Source: Alistipes sp.
Lineage (GTDB): Bacteria; Bacteroidota; Bacteroidia; Bacteroidales; Rikenellaceae
Reading direction: 5' to 3'
DNA: 5,857 nt
Assembly: GCA_017391665.1 (NCBI GenBank)
Contig: JAFOXS010000266.1
Location: 1-5,857 of the forward strand
This document shows, in pieces, positions 1 to 5,857 of this stretch. The translations under genes and the position numbers were made by a program. Within the stretch, counting starts at the first letter, position 1, and each line of letters starts with the position of its first letter. Under the pieces are notes generated by a model, which had not been told where the DNA came from, did no database searches, and worked only from the letters and a program-made list of their open reading frames with translations.

Positions 1-1
1 A

Positions 2-235
2 TCGTACAGCCACCTGCTCTCTACACTTGTGCGTCGCGGACAGAAGGTACAGCGAGGCGATGTTATTGCCCTGTCGGGTAACTCGGGCTTATCGCTTGCT
101 CCGCACCTGCACTACGAGGTGCGCTACAACGACCTCAGAGTTGATCCCATCCACTACTTCTTTATGGAGCTCTCACCCGACGAGTATCAGCGCATCGTGC
201 GCATAGCGCAGTCGGGCATGCAGTCCTTCGACTAA
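2..235 (+). CDS. M23 family (LytM-type) metallopeptidase, C-terminal fragment
   Basis: This is the 3' end of a gene whose start lies before the window; the frame is open from base 2 to the TAA at 233-235 (77 residues). M23 enzymes are zinc endopeptidases that cut peptide cross-links of peptidoglycan in the periplasm or cell surface. The fragment shows the family's end: a YSHL segment at 5-16, a GQKVQRGDVIALSGNSG stretch (the usual G-Q-x-V-x-x-G-x-x-I-A-x-x-G-x-(T/S)-G pattern), and the HxH motif in PHLHYEV (His codons at 104-106 and 110-112), whose second His is a zinc ligand in the family. The other zinc ligands (HxxxD) would lie upstream and cannot be checked, so activity is not proven. A GTG at 29 is only an internal codon, because the conserved YSHL lies before it. 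The tail after the motif (DPIHYFF, then an acidic helical end) resembles Bacteroidales M23 proteins. No terminator is evident downstream. Confidence 0.93.
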   Translation, partial: SYSHLLSTLVRRGQKVQRGDVIALSGNSGLSLAPHLHYEVRYNDLRVDPIHYFFMELSPDEYQRIVRIAQSGMQSFD

Positions 236-270
236 CGGCAAAAAAGTTATCAACAATCGCACCTGCGGGG

Positions 271-301
271 TTTCTATTACCACATTATTTTGCTAACTTC
301 G
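271..301 (+). promoter_or_regulatory. Candidate Bacteroidota-type promoter for the addB-addA operon
   Basis: Bacteroidota housekeeping promoters typically read TTTG near -33 and TAnnTTTG near -7, about 19-21 bases apart. Here TTTC (271-274) is followed after exactly 19 bases by TAACTTCG (294-301). Each element has one mismatch to consensus. Transcription would start around 306-309, leaving a leader of only about ten bases before the ATG at 319. No Shine-Dalgarno sequence is present, which is normal in this phylum. The spacing and position support the call; the two mismatches keep it tentative. Confidence 0.5.
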
Positions 302-311
302 TAGCAAAATA
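286..311. repeat. Perfect 10-bp inverted repeat over the -7 element
   Basis: TATTTTGCTA (286-295) is mirrored exactly by TAGCAAAATA (302-311) around the 6-base loop ACTTCG. It begins 51 bp after the M23 stop and ends 7 bp before the addB-like start. The arms are AT-rich and no T-run follows, so it is a poor intrinsic terminator on the plus strand. It overlaps the candidate promoter and could be an operator or a DNA-level signal. It may also simply come from a common promoter sequence style, since TTTGCTA and TAGCAAA are frequent around Bacteroidota -7 elements. Confidence 0.7.
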
Positions 312-318
312 TCCGACC

Positions 319-3171
319 ATGCAACAAACATTCCTTCAGGAGGCAGCCGCCAGACTATACGAGCGCTATGGCGACGACATCTCGTCGCTTCGCATTGTGC
401 TACCCTCACGTCGTGCCCGCCTCTTCTTTTCGGATGCTCTGTCGGCGCTGACATCCAGACCCATCTGGCAGCCCCGCTACATCTCGATGGATGACATCAT
501 GAGCCGCTACTCCACGCTTGCCGTGGGTGAAAAACTGCGACTCATCACCGAACTCTACCGCATATACTCAGACTACCCACCCCACGAACCATTCGACAAG
601 TTCTACTTCTGGGGCGAGATTCTGCTCTCGGACTTCGACCTTATAGACAAGTATATGATCGATGCCGACATGCTCTTTCGCAACCTATGCGACATCAAGG
701 AGATTGAGGCCGACCTGTCGTACCTGAGCGAGGATATGCGTCGCGTGATCCACGCCTTCTGGAGCCACTTTGCCGACACTACGGCACTATCTGCTGAGAA
801 GCGAATCTTCCTCGACAGATGGCTCTCGCTGGCACCCATCTACCACCGTCTGCGCGAGCGTCTGACCTCACTCGGCATCGCCTACACGGGCATGATCTAC
901 CGCTCGGCCGTGGAGAATATCGAGCAGAGCAACATACCCGCCGAGGAGGATTTTCGATATGTGTTCATCGGCTTCAATGCCCTATCGGAGTGCGAGCGCC
1001 GAGTGCTGAAATATCTCGACCGTCAGGGGCGTTGCGACTTCCTGTGGGATTACGACTCGTTCTACACCGAGGATAGGAATCAGGAGGCAGGATACTTCCT
1101 GCGCGACAACATCCGCGAGTTTAAACCTCTGGATGATATAACGCACGATAATTTCCTGTCGATCAACAAAAAGATAAACGCCATATCGTGTGTTTCCAAT
1201 GTCGTTCAATGCAAGCACGTAAACTCGCTTTTGCACGAAATTTCGCCCTCGCTCGCATTCGACAAGCAGACCGCCATAGTCCTCACCGATGAGTCGCTGC
1301 TGCAACCTCTGCTGCACTCCCTGCCGCAAAGTGTTGCCGAGAATGTGAACGTCACGATGGGTTACCCCCTGCGTCAGACCACAGCATATTCGCTCATCGA
1401 GCGACTTATCGAGCTGCAGAAGCGTTGCCGCACCGGTTCACACACCACATTCTACCACGCCGACGTGGTGGGCATCCTGTCGCATCCCTACCTCAACGAC
1501 TCGCTCGGCGAGGTGGTCGGCAAGCTCCGCGAGCAGATCATCAAAGGCCGTTTTATCCGCATCGAGCAGGAGTTTTTCAGCGTCCACGAATCATTGAGCG
1601 TAATATTCTCACCCTCTGACAAATATCAATCTCTATCGAAATATTTGCTTCAGGCGTTGAACGTCGTCGCACAGCTCATTCCCGAGGGTGAGGAGCAGTC
1701 GCGCCAGGTGAGCTATCTGTCGCTCATTGCCGACAACATTTCGGATCTGGATAACGTGATAAAGGATTGCCAGATAGAGCTATCCAACTCAATCTACACA
1801 TCGCTTCTGAGACGACATCTGCAGAGCGTACGCATACCCTTCAGTGGCGAGCCCCTCAAAGGGTTGCAGGTGATGGGTATCCTCGAGACTCGAAACATCG
1901 ATTTTCGACATGTCATCCTGCTCTCAGCCAGCGACGACAACTTCCCCGGCAAGATAGGCTCAGCCTCGTCGTTCATACCCTACAATCTGCGTGCAGCCTA
2001 CGGCATACCCACGCCCGAGCACCACGAGAGTGTCTATGCCTACTACTTCTACCGACTGCTGCAGCGTGCCGAGCGCATCGACATACTCTACTGTTCGCAT
2101 GCCGACGAGAAGAGCACCGGCGAGCAGAGCCGTTACATCTACCAGCTCGACTACGAATCGCCCTACACGGTTCACCGCACCAACGTGGGTGTGGATGTGG
2201 CTCTTGACCAGCCGACAGAGCGCACAATCGAGAAGCAAGGGCGCATAGCCGAGGCTCTGCAACGGTATATTTGCGTAGATGGTGAGCATGCCGAGCGAAA
2301 GCTCTCGCCCTCGGCATTCTCGCAATACATCTCGTGCCCTATGCGTTTTTACCTGAGCGCAATAGCTTGCATCAAATCAAGTGACACTTTATCCGAAGAT
2401 GTCGATCATCCCATGTTCGGAAACATACTCCACTCGGCCATGCAGCGGCTCTACTCGCCGCTTGCGGGCGTGGCGAATCCCGCCGCCGATCTGGAGCATC
2501 TGCTCTCGTCACACAAAGTCGAGCGAGCCGTCAAGGAGGCCATCGACAAGGAGTACCTCAACAAGGAGAATGCCGACCAAAGCGAATACACCGGCACGCT
2601 GCTCCTTGTCAAGGATATCATCACAAAATATATCAGTCAGGGCATCATCCCCTACGACAAGCGCCACAACGACTTTGCCATCAAGGGCTGTGAGGAAAAG
2701 ATCTACGTACCCTTCTCGCTGAGCAACTCACAGCAGGTCGAGATCGGCGGCATTGCCGACCGCATCGACTCACTCGACTCGGGAGCACTGCGCGTTGTTG
2801 ACTACAAGACGGGCCGTGCCCATCTGAAAGCCTCTGCGATGGAGGATATATTCGAGGGCGAGAAACGCGACGAGATGAAGTATCTCTTCCAGACGATGCT
2901 CTACTCGATGGTTCTGCACCACTCATTCTCGCGGGAGGTAGTGCCCTCGCTCTACTATGCCCGTGACATGAATCAGGCCGACTACTCGCCACGCCTCGTA
3001 ATTGATAATCAGGAGGTCACCTACTCGGTCTTTGCCACGGAATTTGAGGAGCTGCTGCGTCAGAAGTTAGACGAGCTATTTGACCTCAACACCCCATTTA
3101 AGTGTTGTCCCGAGCAGGAGAGCGACAAGATATGCGCCTACTGCGACTTTAAAACCATATGCAAACGATGA
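319..3171 (+). CDS. addB: AddB-like PD-(D/E)XK nuclease subunit of an AddAB-type helicase-nuclease
   Basis: A complete 950-residue protein, probably the AddB/RexB-like partner of the helicase encoded next. AddAB complexes resect double-strand breaks in the cytoplasm for RecA repair. The C-terminal nuclease is clear: SPSAFSQYISCP with Cys673, His705 in FGNILHSAM, Asp814 in GGIADRID, Asp828-Tyr829-Lys830 in VVDYKTG, and Gln858/Tyr862 in QTMLY, matching the RecB/AddB active-site series H...D...DxK...QxxxY. Cys673 with Cys939, Cys942 and Cys948 (C-x2-C-x5-C at the extreme C-terminus) has the AddB 4Fe-4S spacing. A conserved AddB/RecC-like segment lies at 515-544 (LETRNIDF...FPG). The N-terminus starts directly at LRIVLPSRRARLFF without a Walker A, and the probable motif II site reads FIGFNALSE (216-224) without a DE pair, so ATP hydrolysis is unlikely. 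At 950 residues it is shorter than Firmicute AddB (about 1150). The first in-frame ATG is used; no earlier start is seen in the gap. The symbol is assigned by motif and context. Confidence 0.9.
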   Translation: MQQTFLQEAAARLYERYGDDISSLRIVLPSRRARLFFSDALSALTSRPIWQPRYISMDDIMSRYSTLAVGEKLRLITELYRIYSDYPPHEPFDKFYFWGEILLSDFDLIDKYMIDADMLFRNLCDIKEIEADLSYLSEDMRRVIHAFWSHFADTTALSAEKRIFLDRWLSLAPIYHRLRERLTSLGIAYTGMIYRSAVENIEQSNIPAEEDFRYVFIGFNALSECERRVLKYLDRQGRCDFLWDYDSFYTEDRNQEAGYFLRDNIREFKPLDDITHDNFLSINKKINAISCVSNVVQCKHVNSLLHEISPSLAFDKQTAIVLTDESLLQPLLHSLPQSVAENVNVTMGYPLRQTTAYSLIERLIELQKRCRTGSHTTFYHADVVGILSHPYLNDSLGEVVGKLREQIIKGRFIRIEQEFFSVHESLSVIFSPSDKYQSLSKYLLQALNVVAQLIPEGEEQSRQVSYLSLIADNISDLDNVIKDCQIELSNSIYTSLLRRHLQSVRIPFSGEPLKGLQVMGILETRNIDFRHVILLSASDDNFPGKIGSASSFIPYNLRAAYGIPTPEHHESVYAYYFYRLLQRAERIDILYCSHADEKSTGEQSRYIYQLDYESPYTVHRTNVGVDVALDQPTERTIEKQGRIAEALQRYICVDGEHAERKLSPSAFSQYISCPMRFYLSAIACIKSSDTLSEDVDHPMFGNILHSAMQRLYSPLAGVANPAADLEHLLSSHKVERAVKEAIDKEYLNKENADQSEYTGTLLLVKDIITKYISQGIIPYDKRHNDFAIKGCEEKIYVPFSLSNSQQVEIGGIADRIDSLDSGALRVVDYKTGRAHLKASAMEDIFEGEKRDEMKYLFQTMLYSMVLHHSFSREVVPSLYYARDMNQADYSPRLVIDNQEVTYSVFATEFEELLRQKLDELFDLNTPFKCCPEQESDKICAYCDFKTICKR
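3159..3171 (+). promoter_or_regulatory. addB stop / addA start overlap (coupled translation site)
   Basis: The addB stop TGA (3169-3171) shares bases with the ATG at 3168-3170, giving an ATGA overlap. A second ATG in the same addA frame lies at 3159-3161. No Shine-Dalgarno-like purine run precedes either; the upstream bases are moderately A-rich (TTTAAAACC at 3148-3156). Either start makes the two genes overlap, by 4 or 13 bases, so the subunits are almost certainly translated from one mRNA, which would suit a 1:1 complex. Confidence 0.75.
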
Positions 3172-5857
3172 AGGAGCAACCCAGAGCCCTGATATTCAGC
3201 GCCAGCGCCGGTTCGGGCAAGACATACAACCTGGCATACAAATTTGTTCACGACACGATCAAGCACTTCCCCTCGAAGCCCTACCTCTATCGTGCCATCC
3301 TCGCCGTGACCTTCACCAACAAGGCCACCGAGGAGATGAAGCGCCGTATCCTCAATGAGATAAACGATCTGATCGAGCACCCCACCACGTGCAACTACAT
3401 GAAGGGCCTGAAGGAGGATCTTGGTCTTAGCCAGGAGCAGATCATGGAGCGAGCAAAGGCCATCCGTTCGAGGATTCTGCACGACTACTCGCACTTTACC
3501 ATCCTTACGATCGACAAATTCTTCCAGCGCATCCTGCGTGCTTTTATCAAGGAGCTGGGCATCGACCTTAACTACAACATCGAGCTCGACACCGACTCGC
3601 TGCTCTCGCGCTCGACCGACTCGCTCATTGAGGATATCCCCCACAACGAGGAGCTGCAGCGCTGGATAATGGAGTTTGCACAGGAGCGCATCGACCAGAA
3701 CAAGAGCTGGGATCTGCGCAGTGGCATCATATCGCTCGGTGGCGACATCTTCAAGGAGAGCAACAAGCTCACCATCGAGCAGGCTCCATCAAAACAGGCT
3801 CTGCGCGAAGCTATAGCCGAGGCCGAGAAGGTGGCAGCAGCAGCCCGAGCCAAGGCCAGAGCAATAGCTCAGCAGGCTGTCGAGAAGATGGATAAGGCGG
3901 GACTGACGGGCGATGAGTTCCAGTATCGTGCCGGCGGCTTCATCAGCACCTTTAGGCGTGTAGCCGCAGGCGAGGAGCCATCGCTGGGAGCAAGAGTAAG
4001 GGATAAAGCCCAGTCGCCCGACTCATGGTCGAAAGTGGCTTCGGCACAGGCTCTGGCGCCCGAATTGCAACCGCTGCTAAGGCAGATTGTGGAGATATAC
4101 GACAACCACGCAAAACTATTCTCCACGCTGCGAATCATCAAGGCCAACTACCGCAGCTATGCTCTGTTGCAGGATATCCACAACAAGGTGACAGAGATGT
4201 GCAAGGATGATGGCGTGATGCTGCTCTCCGAGACCAAACACTTCCTCTCGCGCTTTATCGAGGGCAACGATGCTCCGTTCATCTACGAGAAGACGGGCAA
4301 CCGCTTCGAGCGTTTTATGATTGACGAGTTTCAGGATACATCGCAAAAGGAGTGGGCAAACTTCATCCCGCTGCTGCGCAATGCCATTGCCGAGGCCGAG
4401 GATACGGCCGTGCTGATTGTGGGCGACATCAAGCAGTCGATCTACCGCTGGCGAGGTGGCGACTGGCGTATCCTGCAGCGTGGCGTGCAGTCGGCGCTGG
4501 GCAGCGAGCATACACACACTAAGTTCAAGAAGGAGAACTACCGCAGTCTGCGTCAGATTGTCAAGTTCAACAACGACGCCATTGGGCGCATCACCAAGGC
4601 CGACAACAAGGCGCTCAACGCCATGCTCCTATCGGCATTGGACGAAAGGCAGATCTCAAAGGCTACCTACGACGAGCTGCACGACTCCATCCACGATGCA
4701 TACATATCGTACAATCAGGATGCTATGCGCCAATCGACCAAGGATGGCTACGTGCGTGTAGAGCTATTCGACAAGGACGAGGAGCCGCCCATTGTCGAGT
4801 ACATCGAGAGTGCCATTGCCCGAGGCTATGCCTACAAGGATATACTCATCCTCTGCCGCAGCAAAAGCGAGGGTGCGCGCGCAGCGAAGATTCTGCTCGA
4901 CTACAAGCAGCGCAACAACACGTTTAACATCATGACGCAGGATTCGCTCATCGTCGGTAACGCCTCGATAAGCAACTTCATAATCGCCTCGCTGCGCCTT
5001 ACGCAGGATCGCGACGACAGCATAAGCCTTGCCATCTACAACGACTACCTCTCTCAGCCTTACGACCAGCCGCTGACTCAGGAGCAGAATGCGTGGCTGA
5101 CATCCATCAGCCAGCTCTCGCCCGAGCAGGCCTTCGAGCATATCGTCAAGCGCCACTCGCTGGAGTCGCACCGCGACGAGATAGCCTACCTGCAGGCCAT
5201 CCACGAGCAGATTGTTCAGTTCTGCTCATCGAAGGTGGCCGACATCAACCTCTTCCTGCAGGCGTGGGACGATGGCGGCAAGGATGCGGCGCTGAGTGTG
5301 GAGATGAACGACTCGACGATCGAGCTGCTCACCATCCACAAGGCCAAGGGACTGGAGAAGAAGGTTGTAATCATCCCCTACTGCTCATGGTCGCTCGACC
5401 CGATGACAAACAGCCACATATGGGCTACGCCCGACAATGGGGACGATATGCTGGCATCACTGGGTCGCTTCCCCGTGAACTACACCGAGGAGATGAGGAC
5501 GGCAATCTTCGCCGACGAGTATTACCGCGAGAAGGTCTATTCGCATGTCGATGCCATCAACCTGCTATATGTTGCACTGACACGAGCCGGCGAGGAGCTC
5601 TACATCTGCATTCCGCAGGGGCCTCGCATGCGCAAGCAGAATGTGGGCACACTGCTGTGGGATGCCATAAGTGGCGAGAAGAGCCAGACGCTCTCCGTTA
5701 TGGAGTATGGCGAGCAGATCGCTCCGGCAAAGAGCAGCGAGCAGACCGGCTCATCGCAAAACATTCTGCTTGATGCGTACCCCACATCCACACAGGCCAT
5801 GAACCTGCGTCTGCAGGATCAGCGCTACTTCGAGGAGGATGGCCAGCGCCACCTCTC
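3168..5857 (+). CDS. addA: AddA-like UvrD/RecB-family helicase (helicase-nuclease subunit), 3' truncated by window
   Basis: The frame is open to the window edge: 896 complete codons, no stop. It is an SF1A 3'-5' DNA helicase, probably the motor of an AddAB-type enzyme. Motifs in order: Walker A SASAGSGKT at 11-19 (Lys18); motif Ia VTFTNKATEEM at 47-57; RecB/AddA-type TIDKFFQRIL at 114-123; Walker B MIDEFQDTSQ at 384-393 (Asp386-Glu387); motif III VGDIKQSIYRWRGGD at 418-432; motif IV ENYRS at 456-460; motif V LLTIHKAKGLE at 720-730; motif VI LLYVALTRA at 799-807 (Arg806). All key residues are intact. Residues about 205-245 are Ala/Glu/Lys-rich and probably form a helical arm. The nuclease domain expected at the AddA C-terminus would lie beyond the window and is not seen. 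The ATG at 3168 overlaps the addB TGA (ATGA), which suggests translational coupling in one operon. An in-frame ATG at 3159 would add only Met-Gln-Thr and cannot be excluded. Confidence 0.92.
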   Translation, partial: MKEQPRALIFSASAGSGKTYNLAYKFVHDTIKHFPSKPYLYRAILAVTFTNKATEEMKRRILNEINDLIEHPTTCNYMKGLKEDLGLSQEQIMERAKAIRSRILHDYSHFTILTIDKFFQRILRAFIKELGIDLNYNIELDTDSLLSRSTDSLIEDIPHNEELQRWIMEFAQERIDQNKSWDLRSGIISLGGDIFKESNKLTIEQAPSKQALREAIAEAEKVAAAARAKARAIAQQAVEKMDKAGLTGDEFQYRAGGFISTFRRVAAGEEPSLGARVRDKAQSPDSWSKVASAQALAPELQPLLRQIVEIYDNHAKLFSTLRIIKANYRSYALLQDIHNKVTEMCKDDGVMLLSETKHFLSRFIEGNDAPFIYEKTGNRFERFMIDEFQDTSQKEWANFIPLLRNAIAEAEDTAVLIVGDIKQSIYRWRGGDWRILQRGVQSALGSEHTHTKFKKENYRSLRQIVKFNNDAIGRITKADNKALNAMLLSALDERQISKATYDELHDSIHDAYISYNQDAMRQSTKDGYVRVELFDKDEEPPIVEYIESAIARGYAYKDILILCRSKSEGARAAKILLDYKQRNNTFNIMTQDSLIVGNASISNFIIASLRLTQDRDDSISLAIYNDYLSQPYDQPLTQEQNAWLTSISQLSPEQAFEHIVKRHSLESHRDEIAYLQAIHEQIVQFCSSKVADINLFLQAWDDGGKDAALSVEMNDSTIELLTIHKAKGLEKKVVIIPYCSWSLDPMTNSHIWATPDNGDDMLASLGRFPVNYTEEMRTAIFADEYYREKVYSHVDAINLLYVALTRAGEELYICIPQGPRMRKQNVGTLLWDAISGEKSQTLSVMEYGEQIAPAKSSEQTGSSQNILLDAYPTSTQAMNLRLQDQRYFEEDGQRHL

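Noticed and set aside
247..255. TTATCAACA, one mismatch from the DnaA box TTATCCACA, in the gap before the addB-like gene.
   Set aside because: It is a single imperfect copy in a short intergenic region with no cluster of boxes, no AT-rich unwinding element and no dnaA or other origin gene nearby.
286..311. Inverted repeat considered as the intrinsic terminator of the M23 gene.
   Set aside because: The arms are AT-rich, no T-run follows the right arm, and the repeat overlaps the candidate promoter of the next gene.
982..1329. Minus-strand open frame of 115 residues inside the addB-like gene.
   Set aside because: It lies wholly antisense to a gene with clear conserved motifs, has no recognisable domain, and is expected from the codon use of the plus-strand gene.
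1960..2325. Two overlapping minus-strand frames and a plus-strand alternate frame (1767-2207) in the addB-like gene.
   Set aside because: They are mutually overlapping, low-complexity (Arg/Ala/His-rich) shadows of a well-supported coding frame.
4116..5204. Minus-strand frames (4116-4517 and 4764-5204) opposite the addA-like gene.
   Set aside because: They are antisense to the helicase coding frame, including Walker B and motif III, with no promoter or start signal and no recognisable protein.
5093..5773. Plus-strand 226-residue frame inside the addA-like region.
   Set aside because: It is out of frame with motifs V and VI of the helicase, which lie in the same bases. Its translation is rich in Arg, Gly, Ala and Cys with no family resemblance.
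1..5857. Search for CRISPR arrays, tRNA/rRNA genes, insertion sequences and tandem repeats.
   Set aside because: Nothing was seen. Apart from the 83-bp gap the window is fully coding, and repeated short words such as GAGCAGAT fit codon preference for Glu-Gln-Ile.
319..5857. Possibility that the nuclease plus helicase pair is a dedicated phage-defence system.
   Set aside because: The Fe-S AddB signature, the addB-addA order with an ATGA overlap and the housekeeping neighbour fit a core recombination-repair enzyme. No methylase, sensor, toxin or mobile element accompanies it.

Overview
The window is an ordinary chromosomal stretch from a member of the Bacteroidota, most likely a Bacteroidales species of moderately high GC such as Alistipes or another Rikenellaceae (inference). 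Three things point that way: the style of the M23 peptidase tail, an AddB-like protein of a form I associate with Bacteroidales (opening with an LPSRRARLFF segment and lacking a Walker A), and start codons without a Shine-Dalgarno sequence but with a Bacteroidota-type promoter candidate (TAnnTTTG-like -7 element) upstream. The genus is a guess from composition and protein style.

Layout: (1) Positions 2-235 hold the 3' end of a plus-strand M23 (LytM-type) zinc metallopeptidase gene. (2) Positions 236-318 are an 83-bp intergenic gap with a candidate promoter (-33-like TTTC at 271-274, -7-like TAACTTCG at 294-301) and a perfect 10-bp inverted repeat (286-311) over the -7 element. (3) Positions 319-3171 encode a complete 950-residue AddB-like protein: a degenerate helicase-like N-terminal part and a C-terminal RecB-type PD-(D/E)XK nuclease with four cysteines spaced as in the AddB iron-sulfur cluster. 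(4) From 3168 to the window end, overlapping the previous stop by ATGA, runs an AddA-like SF1A (UvrD/Rep/RecB) helicase with all main helicase motifs visible. It has 896 complete codons and no stop, so its C-terminus, where AddA proteins carry their nuclease domain, is outside the window.

Genes 3 and 4 together read as an addB-addA operon for an AddAB/RexAB-type helicase-nuclease. Such enzymes resect double-strand DNA ends, make 3' single strands for RecA loading and degrade foreign linear DNA. In this pair the only ATP-driven motor visible is in the AddA-like subunit, while the AddB-like subunit supplies a nuclease and the probable iron-sulfur DNA-end clamp. The M23 gene is unrelated in function and probably belongs to a separate upstream transcription unit.

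I did not find an undescribed system here. The points worth a second look concern details of this repair operon: the inactive helicase domain of AddB, the promoter hairpin and the coupled or ambiguous start of addA.
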